From the NCBI RefSeq assembly GCF_004348345.1, contig NZ_SMJZ01000007.1, positions 23,858-87,857 of the forward strand: a stretch of DNA of 64,000 bases. Direction: 5' to 3'. Both the position numbers and the translations under genes were made by a program. Origin of the DNA: Nonomuraea longispora (GTDB lineage Bacteria; Actinomycetota; Actinomycetes; Streptosporangiales; Streptosporangiaceae). The notes under the pieces are model-generated. The model had not been told where the DNA came from and did no database searches. It was given only the letters and a program-made list of their open reading frames with translations. Within the stretch, counting starts at the first letter, position 1; each line of letters starts with the position of its first letter. Shown one piece after another: positions 41,041 through 49,332 of the stretch.

Positions 41041-42013
41041 GGTCGGCGCGGCGCGCGTCCAGGTGGGCGTTCAGGCGGGCGTTCAGGCGGGCGTTCAGGC
41101 GGGCGGGGTCGGGCCAGCGCACGGCGTACGCCCAGCCGGCGCGCTCGAACCAGCGGATCAGCCGCGCGCTCGGGTCGAGCTGGCCCTTGAGCACCCCGTG
41201 CCGGGCGCAGGCCGGCTCGACGTGGTGCCAGTTGTGCCAGCCCTCGCCCAGCGTCAGCATCGCCACCCACCACACGTTCGACGAGCGGTCCCTGGTGAGG
41301 AACGGCCGCTCGCCGAACGTGTGCGCGATCGAGTTGACCGACCACGTGACGTGGTGGACCACGGCGTAGCGGACCAGTCCGCCCCAGAACAACGCCGACC
41401 AGGCGCCCTCCCACGACATGGACCACAACCCGCCCGCCGCGGCGGGCAGCGCGAACGACAGAACGACGACGGCCGGGTAGGCGGCGTCGAAGCGCCGAAC
41501 GTCCGGATCGGCCAGCAGGTCCGGCACCCAGTGGCGCCGGCTGGAGCGCAGGCGCGCGGTGCAGAGCCAGCCCACGTGGGCGTGCGCCATGCCGCGCAGC
41601 AGGGCCCAGCCGTCGTCGCCGTGGCGCCACGGGGAGTGGGGGTCGCCCTCGCGGTCGGCGTACTTGTGGTGGCGCCGGTGCTCGGCCGCCCACAGGGAGA
41701 CGGGGCCCTCGACCGCCATGCCGCCGGCCAGCATCAGCGCGATCCGCAGCGGCCTGCGGCACCTGAAGGCGCGATGGGTGAACAGCCGGTGGTAGCCGAT
41801 GGCGATGCCGAAGATGCTCACGAGGTACATCACGACGGCGATGACCAGGTCGCGCGGGCCGATGCCCCATCCCCACACGGCGGGCACGGCGAGGAGCAGG
41901 AGCAGGATGGGGATCACCACGAGGACGACCAGGTAGGCCGCGCGGCGGCCGGTGGTGAGCGTCACCGTCTCCGCCGTGCCCGAGCCAGACCGCGGGGTGG
42001 GTGACGCGTTCAC
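41033..42013 (-). CDS. Acyl-CoA desaturase (stearoyl-CoA 9-desaturase family)
   Basis: 326 residues from GTG at 42013, chosen for GGAGG 4 nt upstream. Membrane di-iron enzyme with the three histidine boxes: HRLFTHRAF, EHRRHHKYAD and EGWHNWHH, and four hydrophobic helices. Introduces a cis double bond into a fatty acyl chain. The C-terminus is extended by RLNA repeats encoded by a 12-bp DNA repeat. It is divergent from a P450-dioxygenase operon, so it could provide unsaturated acyl substrates for it; that link is positional. Confidence 0.9.
   Translation of the reverse strand: MNASPTPRSGSGTAETVTLTTGRRAAYLVVLVVIPILLLLLAVPAVWGWGIGPRDLVIAVVMYLVSIFGIAIGYHRLFTHRAFRCRRPLRIALMLAGGMAVEGPVSLWAAEHRRHHKYADREGDPHSPWRHGDDGWALLRGMAHAHVGWLCTARLRSSRRHWVPDLLADPDVRRFDAAYPAVVVLSFALPAAAGGLWSMSWEGAWSALFWGGLVRYAVVHHVTWSVNSIAHTFGERPFLTRDRSSNVWWVAMLTLGEGWHNWHHVEPACARHGVLKGQLDPSARLIRWFERAGWAYAVRWPDPARLNARLNARLNAHLDARRADPR
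41063..41102. repeat. 12-bp tandem repeat in the desaturase 3' end
   Basis: About three units of GGCGGGCGTTCA near the end of the desaturase gene, giving an in-frame RLNA repeat in the protein's C-terminal tail, outside the catalytic core. Confidence 0.65.
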
Positions 42014-42155
42014 AGTGCCTCCGTGATCGGTGAGGACGACAGGCCTCCCCATTGATGACCGGGCCGCGGGCCTGCGGCTATGGCCTGGGAGTGACGAGCA
42101 CATCACCAAGTGGAGTCAAAACACTCCGGACGGTAGCAGCCACATCCTGTCTAGA

Positions 42156-42169
42156 TTGTGGCTACACAA
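42156..42169. promoter_or_regulatory. Palindromic operator candidate (TTGTG-GCTA-CACAA)
   Basis: A perfect 14-bp inverted repeat, 50 bp upstream of the P450 start in the 205-bp divergent region with the desaturase gene. Just upstream GGAGT (42111-42115) and ACTCC form a second short inverted repeat around CAAAAC. No regulator gene is adjacent. Confidence 0.4.
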
Positions 42170-42218
42170 CGTGATGATCTCTGTTCGTTCCGGCTTCAGC
42201 GGAAGGTGGGCAAACGGC

Positions 42219-43520
42219 ATGGGTGCTGCCGATCAGGCGACGACGAGCGGCCATCTGGAGAGATACGACGAGGCGCTGGCCCGCGATCCGATGGCGGCGT
42301 TCGGGCTCGTCCAGCAGTGGATGCGCACCGAGTGGCGCAGCATGTTCGCCGAGCTGCGCGAGCGGCGGCCGATCTTCGTCACGCCCGCCTTCACGGTCGT
42401 GACGCGCTTCGCCGACGTGAGCGAGGTGCTCTCCCACGAGTCGGTGTTCTCCGTACGCGCCTTCGGGCCGCGCCTCGACGCCGCCCTCAACGGCCCCTAC
42501 ATGCTGGGCAGGGACGCCACCCCGATGAACTGGCGGGAGAAGGGCCTGATGCGGGTCATGCTCGACCCGGGCGACGCCGTGCGCGTGCGCGCTCTCGCGG
42601 GGCGGCTGGCCGACGAGGCCCTCGACGCCGCGCTGCCGGACGGCCGGATCGAAGCCGTTCACGCGCTGTTCCGCCACGTCGCCCTCGGCGTGTGCGCGCA
42701 CTACTTCGGCCTGCCCGGCCCCGGTCCCGGCACCCTGTCGCGGTGGACGCGTGCGATCGTCACCGACGGCTTCGCCAACTACGCGGGCGACCCCGCGATC
42801 CAGGAGGAGTCGGTGCGCGCGGGCGCGGAGCTGACGGCCTACCTGCGCGACCGGCTCGCCGGGCTCCGGGCGGCGCTGCGGGCCGGGCACGACCTGCCCG
42901 ACGACGTCTTCACCCGGCTCACCCGCACGAGCCTGCCTCCCGGGCTCGGCCTCGACGACGAGCGCATCGTCGTCAACATGGCCGGCCTGCCGCTCGGCTT
43001 CGTCGAGAGCGGGCCTGGAGCCATGGCCGAGGCGGTCGAGCAGTTGCTTCTGCGCCCGCAGGTGCTGGCGCGGGCCGTCGAGGCCGCCGACGACCCCGCC
43101 CGCTTCGACCCCTACGTGTGGGAGGCGCTGCGGTTCAACCCGTTCTTCAAGCTGCTGCCCCGCATGTGCGAGCGGGACCACGTCCTGGCCGCCGGCACCC
43201 CGCGCAGCACGCTCATCCCCGCGGGCACGTTCGTGCTCGCCGCGCCGGCCTCGGCCATGTTCGACGCGGACGTGGTGCCCGAGCCCGGCGAATTCCGCAT
43301 CGACCGGCCGCGCCACCACCGGCTGTTCTTCGGCCACGGCCACCACTCCTGCCTGGGCGTGCACCTCGCGGCCGTGGTGGTCTGCGAGGTCGTACGCCGC
43401 CTGCTGCTGCGCCCCGGCGTACGCCCTGTCCCGCCGCCGGAGGGCGTCCTCACCAGATCGGCCGGGATCTTCCCCGACCGGTACGTTCTCGCGTTCGGCC
43501 CCGCGGGCCAGGAAGGGTGA
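42219..43520 (+). CDS. Cytochrome P450 of a dioxygenase operon
   Basis: 433 residues from ATG at 42219 with GGAAGGTGGG upstream. Haem loop FGHGHHSCLG (Cys378) and the K-helix ExxR in WEALRFNP are intact. The I-helix, normally (A/G)Gx(D/E)T(T/S), instead reads AGLPLGFVESGPGAMAEAV with no acid-threonine pair, a feature of P450s that use hydroperoxides rather than O2 (allene oxide synthase, prostacyclin synthase, peroxygenases). Only 2 bp separate it from the cyclooxygenase-like gene. Suggested role: isomerising or reducing the lipid hydroperoxide made by that enzyme. Confidence 0.85.
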   Translation: MGAADQATTSGHLERYDEALARDPMAAFGLVQQWMRTEWRSMFAELRERRPIFVTPAFTVVTRFADVSEVLSHESVFSVRAFGPRLDAALNGPYMLGRDATPMNWREKGLMRVMLDPGDAVRVRALAGRLADEALDAALPDGRIEAVHALFRHVALGVCAHYFGLPGPGPGTLSRWTRAIVTDGFANYAGDPAIQEESVRAGAELTAYLRDRLAGLRAALRAGHDLPDDVFTRLTRTSLPPGLGLDDERIVVNMAGLPLGFVESGPGAMAEAVEQLLLRPQVLARAVEAADDPARFDPYVWEALRFNPFFKLLPRMCERDHVLAAGTPRSTLIPAGTFVLAAPASAMFDADVVPEPGEFRIDRPRHHRLFFGHGHHSCLGVHLAAVVVCEVVRRLLLRPGVRPVPPPEGVLTRSAGIFPDRYVLAFGPAGQEG

Positions 43521-43522
43521 CG

Positions 43523-45127
43523 ATGACGACGGGCAGAACGACGGGCAGGACGACGAGCAGGGCGCGCAGCGCCGCCACCGACGGGGTCGTCAACCGGCTC
43601 AGGTTCCTGGCGCTGACCGGCGGCAGGCCGTTCTGGGACGCCGTGCAGTCCGTGCCGTCGCTGCGGCGGCGCCTCAACGCGGCGCTGATCGACAGCGCGA
43701 TTCGCGAGATGCCGCCCCGGCCCGAGCCGCTCAGCACGATGGCCGGCTACACCTCGTGGCTCTCGCTGACCGACCGCACCTACAGCGGCAGGCACCTGCC
43801 CCCGCTCCCCGTGCCCGAGGCGAACCGGCCGTCCCCCGAGCGGGCCGCCGACCTGTTCGCCCGCGGCGAGACCATGATCCCCTGCCCGCGTTCCACGGTG
43901 TTGTTCGCCTACTTCGCCCAGTGGTTCACCGACGGTTTCCTGCGCGGCGACACCAACGTCCCGCGTGATCCCCGCAAGAACACCTCCAACCATCACATCG
44001 ACCTGAACCAGCTCTACGGCCTGGACGAGACGGCCGCGGCGGCGCTGCGCACGTTCGACGGGGGCCTGCTCAAGAGCCAGACCATCAACGGCGGGGAGTT
44101 CCCTCCCTTCCTGTGCGAGAACGGCAAGACCAAGCCGGAGTTCGCCCCGCTGAGCGTGATCCGCTTCGACGAGCTCACCGACGCGCAGCGTGACACCCTG
44201 TTCGCGACCGGGAGCGACCGGGGCAACATCCAGGTCGGGTTCACCATGCTCACGGTGTTGTTCCTGCGCGAGCACAACAGGGTGGCACGGCTGCTCTCCG
44301 TACGCCATCCGCGCTGGGACGACGAGCGCCTGTTCCAGACGGCCCGTAACGTCCTCATCGTGCTGCTGATCAAGCTGGTGGTCGAGGAGTACATCAACCA
44401 CATCACCCCCTACCACTTCCGGTTCACGCTGGATCCACGGCTGACGGCGATGCTGGCCCGCGCGCCCTGGCACCGCGAGAACTGGGCGTCGGTGGAGTTC
44501 AACCTGGTCTACCGCTGGCACAGCCTGATCCCCTCCCGGCTGGAGGTGGGCGGTCGCGAGCTGCCGATGGCGCAGACCCTGGCCGGCGGCGCGCTGATTC
44601 CCGGGCCCGGGCTCGGCCGTCTCTTCGAGGACGCCTCCCGCCAGCGCGCCGGGCGCATCGGCCTGTTCAACACCGATCCCCACCTGAGGGAGGTCGACGT
44701 GGCGAGCATCGCCGACTCGCGGGCGCTCGGCCTGGCGCCGTACAACAGCTACCGGCGGCACTGCCGCTTCCCCCGCGTACGCCGGTTCGAGCAGGTCTCA
44801 GGTGACGAGCGGGTCAGCGGCGCGCTGCGCGAGCTCTACCGCGGTGTCGACGACCTCGACCTGTACGTCGGCCTGTTCGCCGAGGAGCCCGGCTCCCCCG
44901 ACGCCATCCTCCCGCCACTGCTCACAAAGATCATCGCGATCGACGCGTTCTCCCAGGCGCTGACCAACCCCCTGCTGGCGCCGAGGGTGTTCAACGCCGC
45001 GACCTTCTCCCCCGAGGGCCTGCGGATCATCGCGGCCACGCGAACGTTGTCCGACGTCCTGCACCGCAACATCCCCGAGGACCCGCGCCCCCGTTTCATC
45101 AGCATGACCCGGCGGCCTGACCGGTGA
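43523..45127 (+). CDS. Cyclooxygenase-like haem dioxygenase (animal haem peroxidase family)
   Basis: 534 residues. Strong match to prostaglandin-synthase catalytic-domain blocks: FAYFAQWFTDGF, FLREHNRVARLL, DDERLFQTARNVLIVLLIKLV, VEFNLVYRWHSLIPS, RQRAGRIG. Tyr330 (of YRWH) corresponds to the cyclooxygenase radical Tyr385 and His333 to the proximal haem ligand. At the distal site Gln133 is kept but the distal His is replaced by Asp137, so oxygenase without efficient peroxidase activity is predicted. No signal peptide or EGF domain. N-terminus is TTGR-repetitive. Stop overlaps the next GTG (GTGA). Confidence 0.88.
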   Translation: MTTGRTTGRTTSRARSAATDGVVNRLRFLALTGGRPFWDAVQSVPSLRRRLNAALIDSAIREMPPRPEPLSTMAGYTSWLSLTDRTYSGRHLPPLPVPEANRPSPERAADLFARGETMIPCPRSTVLFAYFAQWFTDGFLRGDTNVPRDPRKNTSNHHIDLNQLYGLDETAAAALRTFDGGLLKSQTINGGEFPPFLCENGKTKPEFAPLSVIRFDELTDAQRDTLFATGSDRGNIQVGFTMLTVLFLREHNRVARLLSVRHPRWDDERLFQTARNVLIVLLIKLVVEEYINHITPYHFRFTLDPRLTAMLARAPWHRENWASVEFNLVYRWHSLIPSRLEVGGRELPMAQTLAGGALIPGPGLGRLFEDASRQRAGRIGLFNTDPHLREVDVASIADSRALGLAPYNSYRRHCRFPRVRRFEQVSGDERVSGALRELYRGVDDLDLYVGLFAEEPGSPDAILPPLLTKIIAIDAFSQALTNPLLAPRVFNAATFSPEGLRIIAATRTLSDVLHRNIPEDPRPRFISMTRRPDR

Positions 45128-47379
45128 GCGTGGCCAAGGACGGGCCGCCGGGCAGGACGGCGGACGAGCCGGCGGGCGGGGCTTCCGCAACGCCGAGCGG
45201 GCGGACGGGAGCCGCCGGGGCGTCGTTGCGGGAGGCGGCGCGCGAGCTCGTCGGCATCGCCGTCGCCATCAGGCAGGCCGGGGTCCACGCCACGGCCGCC
45301 CTGACCGACGGCGCCCTGCTCACGGCCCTGCCCCACGCCCCCGCGGCCGCCCTGCCGGCTCACCGCGCCCTGCTGCGCGCCCTCACCGACGGCGCAGGGC
45401 TCGGGTTCGCGCCCGACGGTGGCCGGCTGGGCACCCTGGCGGCGCGGCTGGGCTCTCTCGCCGGTCAGGAGAGCCTGGCCGTCCGGGTGCTGGCCACGTC
45501 CTTGCGGCTGCGGATCGCCGCCGTCGCCACCGACCATCCCGAGCTGGCCCGCGACCCGCTCATCGCGCGGCTCGTCGAGGCGGCCGCCGCCGACCGCGAT
45601 CTGGAGTCCGTACGCGCGCTGCGCTCCCTGTTCAAGGACCGTGGCGCGGTACGCGCGCTCAGCCTGATCGCCCCGATCCTCGGCGAGGTCCTCGCGTTGC
45701 GGGCGCTCCTCGACGAGAACCCGCTGAACGACCGCACCGCCTGGCTGATCGCGACCGGCGAGGGCCGCGCCACCGCTGACCCGATCACCGGCATCAGCAA
45801 CCGGGCCGTCGCCGCGCTCGACACGGGGGCGGGCGCGGCGCGGCGCACCGACCTGACCGCGGCCGAGAGCGCCCGGCTCGGCTCCGAGGCGTCCCTGCTC
45901 GGCTTCCTGCGCAACATCAGCCTGATCGGCACGACGGGCCGGGTGCTCGTCCAGAGCGTCGAAGGCCCCGACGGGGTCGTGCGGCACGTCGTCCAGGCGC
46001 CCGGCATGCGGGCCGGGCGGCCCGACCACGACTCACCACAGGACCTGCTCGGCGCCTTCAGCAGCACCGTGCTTGACAGCAACCCGTACAGCCGCGCGCT
46101 GGCCGCCGCCGTCCGCGACTACGGCCTGCCGCCGGGCGCCGAGGTGGCCCTCGTCGGGCACAGCGCGGGCGGCGCGGCCATCATGAACCTGGCCCAGGAC
46201 GCCGAGTTCTGCGCCCGCCACACCGTCACCCACGCCGTCGCCGTCGGCGCGCCCGTCGACTTCAAACGGCCCGCCGACCCCCGCACTTGGGTGGCCAGCG
46301 TCACCAACCAGCACGACATCGTCCCCACGCTCGACGGGCAGGGCGCCGGAGCCTGCGTCGACCCCCACCCCGGCTGGTACGTGGTGGACTACTCCGACGC
46401 CACGCACCTGTTCCCGCTCTGCCACGGCATCGAGCGCTACCTCGCCAACCTCGCCGACGACCTGCCCGAGGCCCGTGACGAGATGGAGGCGAGGCTCGCG
46501 GCGTACCGGGGGCCGGTGGTGCGCTCGCAGGCGTACCGGCTGTTCGACCACGCGCCCCGCCCCGACGGCTTTCCCTTCCTCTCCGTGCCGGCCCACGCCG
46601 TGGACGGCCCCGCCGGGCCGGTGGAGCTGCCGATCAGGTGCCTGGACGGCGGCGCTCTGACGTCGTACTTCGCCGTGGACGCCGCCGCGGCCGCCCGCCT
46701 GCTGCACGGGAGCGGTTTCGGCCCGGCCGCCGGGGTCGCGGGCCGCGCGCTCGTCACCGTGCACACCGCCTGGAACCGGCACACCAGCGCGGGCGGCTAC
46801 CGCGAGCTGCACGTCGGGATCGCCGTACCGGACCCGTGGGGTCCCCCGTCAGCCCGCCCGCGCCCGCTTCTGGGCCCGCTCCTGGGCCCGCTCCTGGGCC
46901 CGGACCTGCTGCGGAGGGCCGACCGGCGGTGTTCCGGCTCCTTCCTGGCTGGCTCGGTGGTCGACGCCGCCGCCGTCCACGCCGTGGGTGCGCGATTGTG
47001 GGGCGGCGAGCCGTGGCTGGCCCCGCTGGAGTTCGGGCTCATTTCCGGGAGCGTGCGCGTCGCCGCCGGCGCTCCCGGCAACCGGCTGCTCACCCTGCAC
47101 GGCCGGCTCGGCCCCGGCCTGCCAGCGCCCGCCCTCGACCTGGTCGGCTACGCGCCGGGGGCGGCGGGCGAGACGCTGCGTTCCTGCGTACGCAGCCGCG
47201 GGCCTGGCCGGCTGCACCCCCTCCCCCGCCTGCGGCTGGCCGTGGGGCCGGGGTCGGCGCACCCGCTGGCTCACCGGCTTCGCGAGCTGGGCCTCCACGG
47301 CGCCCGCCCGCTGCTGTGCCTGTCGGCGGGCACGCGCCAGATGCTTCAGTACGCCGCCGTACCCCTGCCCGCCCCTTGA
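45124..47379 (+). CDS. Lipase-like alpha/beta hydrolase with C-terminal ADC-like domain
   Basis: 751 residues from GTG at 45124 inside the dioxygenase stop. N-terminal 250 residues are Ala-rich helical. The hydrolase region (about 250-480) has VALVGHSAGGAAIMNLAQD with the nucleophile Ser and NQHDIVPTLDG with the likely Asp. The C-terminal 230 residues resemble acetoacetate-decarboxylase-like proteins (YRELHVGIAV, AVGARLWGGEPWLAPLEFG), but where ADC has the catalytic Lys (GxPK) it has Trp. It could release fatty acids for the dioxygenase and bind or process the product; both roles are inferred from the operon. Confidence 0.65.
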   Translation: MSVAKDGPPGRTADEPAGGASATPSGRTGAAGASLREAARELVGIAVAIRQAGVHATAALTDGALLTALPHAPAAALPAHRALLRALTDGAGLGFAPDGGRLGTLAARLGSLAGQESLAVRVLATSLRLRIAAVATDHPELARDPLIARLVEAAAADRDLESVRALRSLFKDRGAVRALSLIAPILGEVLALRALLDENPLNDRTAWLIATGEGRATADPITGISNRAVAALDTGAGAARRTDLTAAESARLGSEASLLGFLRNISLIGTTGRVLVQSVEGPDGVVRHVVQAPGMRAGRPDHDSPQDLLGAFSSTVLDSNPYSRALAAAVRDYGLPPGAEVALVGHSAGGAAIMNLAQDAEFCARHTVTHAVAVGAPVDFKRPADPRTWVASVTNQHDIVPTLDGQGAGACVDPHPGWYVVDYSDATHLFPLCHGIERYLANLADDLPEARDEMEARLAAYRGPVVRSQAYRLFDHAPRPDGFPFLSVPAHAVDGPAGPVELPIRCLDGGALTSYFAVDAAAAARLLHGSGFGPAAGVAGRALVTVHTAWNRHTSAGGYRELHVGIAVPDPWGPPSARPRPLLGPLLGPLLGPDLLRRADRRCSGSFLAGSVVDAAAVHAVGARLWGGEPWLAPLEFGLISGSVRVAAGAPGNRLLTLHGRLGPGLPAPALDLVGYAPGAAGETLRSCVRSRGPGRLHPLPRLRLAVGPGSAHPLAHRLRELGLHGARPLLCLSAGTRQMLQYAAVPLPAP

Positions 47380-47396
47380 CCCCGTACGGAGGAGCC

Positions 47397-47639
47397 ATGC
47401 CGGCCGATGCCACGGCGATCGCCGCCCACGCCCAGATCCTGCAGTCCGACGCCCGCGCGCTCACCGACTGCGCCGAACGCCTGCGGACGATCGGGGCGAG
47501 GCTGGAGGCCGACGGCTTCGCGCCTCGGTGGCTGCGTGAGGCGGTCGACGCCCACCTCGCGGCCTGCGCCACCGCCGCCGCGGACCTGACCGCGGCGGCG
47601 ACCTGCCTACGGCGCTACGCCGACCGGGCGCGCCACTGA
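47397..47639 (+). CDS. Small helical protein, WXG100-like in size
   Basis: 80 residues from ATG at 47397 (GGAGGAG upstream), 17 bp after the lipase-like gene. Entirely helical and Ala-rich, with two predicted helices (3-38 and 45-78) around DGFAPRWLRE. Size and two-helix layout resemble WXG100/ESX-like proteins, often found beside alpha/beta hydrolases in actinomycetes, but the WxG motif itself is absent. Function unknown; last gene of the P450 operon. Confidence 0.6.
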   Translation: MPADATAIAAHAQILQSDARALTDCAERLRTIGARLEADGFAPRWLREAVDAHLAACATAAADLTAAATCLRRYADRARH

Positions 47640-47658
47640 CCCATGGGCGGCCCCGCGC

Positions 47659-49125
47659 TCAGCCGGCCTCGTGGACGGCGCGGGCGGCGCTCAGGCCCGA
47701 CTCCAGGGCGCCTTCGATCCACGCGTGCCACAACGAGCAGTGCTCGCCGGCGAAGTGCACGCGACCTTCGGGCGCGACGATCGCGTCGTGCAGGCTGCTC
47801 TGCTGGTGCGGCTCGAAGAGGGCGAAGGCGCCTGCCGCGTACGGGTCGTTGTACCAGGCGTGCGTGACCCCGAACTCGAAGTGGTCGTGGATCTCCGGAT
47901 GGATCTTGGCGACGTCTTCCACGGCCTGGTCGATGCGCTTGTGCGGCGGCATCGCGCCCCACCGCAGCGCGTCCTGGCCCCAGGTGTAGCTGGCCAGCAG
48001 GACCGAGCGCTCCTCGCCGGGAGCCGGGTGCGAGGGATAGCAGATGCGCCGGATCGGCAGGTCGGTCACCGTGGTGCCGCCGACGATGCCGTCGGTCTGC
48101 TCCCAGAACGCCCGACGCACCTGGAAGAGGATCTTGGTGGAGGCGTTGTAGTTGAGCTCGCGGATGGCGCGCTGCTTGCGGCGGGAGAAGGCGGGCCTGG
48201 TCTCGATGTCGCGCAGCACCGAGAACGGGATCGTGCAGACGGCGTGGTCACCGGTGAGCGACGTGCGACCCGCGCCCGTCCTGACGTGCAGGGTGACCGC
48301 GTGATCGTCCTGCTCGATGGCGGTGACCTCGTGGCCGAACCTGATGTGCCCCTTGAGCTCCGCGTAGAAGGCGGCCGGCAGCAGGTCGGCGCCGCCCTCG
48401 ATCTCCTGCATGTCCTCGAACGCGCGCCCGACGATCTCGCGGAACTGCTCGATCACCGCCGCGTTGAGGTTGGACTCCCTGAAGCTCATCACGCCGTAGA
48501 GCTCGATGGCGCCCTCGGAGAACCCGCGCTCGCGCAGGAAACTGCGGATGGAGTAGCGGTCGTACTCGGCGCAGATGCGGTCGAGCGCGTCCTCGCCCTC
48601 CTGCGCGTACAGGTCGTGGATCTCCTGCGTCGCGGTGCGCCACAGATCCTCGTAGGTGCGGCCGCGTTCGTGCTCTGCCAGGTCGAAGTCGACCAGCCCG
48701 GGATCGGCGTTGAGCTGCCCCAGCGTGGTCCTGACCCCCTGGAGGTAGGCGAGGGCTCGGGGGTTGCCCATGACGAACGGGCGCAGGGTCAGGCCGAACT
48801 TCGCGCAGTAGGCGAGCGTGAGGTCGTGCACGCGGGGGATCCGCATCGCGCCCGCCTCGGCGTACAGGCCCGGGGCGAAGCCGCGCAGGGTGAGCACGCG
48901 ACCGCCCACCCGCTGCTGGGCCTCCAGGACGACGGGCTCGTGCCCCTGGCGCATCAGCTCGTAGGCGGCGACCAGCCCGGCCATCCCGGCCCCGATGACG
49001 AGCACGCGCTTGCGGGGCCGGCCTCCGCCGGCGAGCCCCTGCTCGGCCGTGGCCACCACCTCGGCCGGCACCCTCAGGTCGTGGCTCGGCCGCGGCGCTC
49101 CCGCTGCGAGCGGCTCCGGCGGCAT
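47659..49125 (-). CDS. Flavin monoamine oxidase-family amine/amino-acid oxidase
   Basis: 488 residues from ATG at 49125 with AAAGAGA upstream. FAD-binding Rossmann motif VLVIGAGMAGLVAAYELM followed by VVLEAQQRVGGRVLT, and a C-terminal HFAGEHCSLWHAWIEGALES flavin-binding block. Oxidatively deaminates an amine or L-amino acid, giving the imine and H2O2; RCYP-like RICYPSHP lies near the active site. No signal peptide. Convergent with the P450 operon. Paired direct repeats lie upstream of its start. Confidence 0.88.
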   Translation of the reverse strand: MPPEPLAAGAPRPSHDLRVPAEVVATAEQGLAGGGRPRKRVLVIGAGMAGLVAAYELMRQGHEPVVLEAQQRVGGRVLTLRGFAPGLYAEAGAMRIPRVHDLTLAYCAKFGLTLRPFVMGNPRALAYLQGVRTTLGQLNADPGLVDFDLAEHERGRTYEDLWRTATQEIHDLYAQEGEDALDRICAEYDRYSIRSFLRERGFSEGAIELYGVMSFRESNLNAAVIEQFREIVGRAFEDMQEIEGGADLLPAAFYAELKGHIRFGHEVTAIEQDDHAVTLHVRTGAGRTSLTGDHAVCTIPFSVLRDIETRPAFSRRKQRAIRELNYNASTKILFQVRRAFWEQTDGIVGGTTVTDLPIRRICYPSHPAPGEERSVLLASYTWGQDALRWGAMPPHKRIDQAVEDVAKIHPEIHDHFEFGVTHAWYNDPYAAGAFALFEPHQQSSLHDAIVAPEGRVHFAGEHCSLWHAWIEGALESGLSAARAVHEAG

Positions 49126-49160
49126 GGGCGCTGTCTCTTTCAGGATCCACTCTCCTTCAC

Positions 49161-49194
49161 GGTCACGCAAAGCACATCCATGGTCACGCAAAGC
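49161..49194. repeat. Direct-repeat operator candidate upstream of the amine oxidase
   Basis: GGTCACGCAAAGC occurs twice, at 49161-49173 and 49182-49194, with starts exactly 21 bp (two helical turns) apart and 36 bp upstream of the oxidase start. Tandem half-sites at helical spacing are typical of a regulator binding as two co-axial subunits. Confidence 0.5.
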
Positions 49195-49332
49195 CATGCT
49201 ACCCGCAGAGAAGTGCTCCATGGAGTGGCTCCGGCTGGGGGTCGCACGGTGGATCAGGACTTCGACCCCACCATTGACACCAAAATGGGGCGATTGCAGC
49301 ATGCAAGGCTGGATGTGCCCCACAATGGATTG

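Noticed and set aside
49276..49304. Sigma-70 promoter (TTGACA at 17 bp from CAGCAT) for the PYGQG gene
   Set aside because: The -35 is good but the -10 hexamer is too poor to report as a feature.
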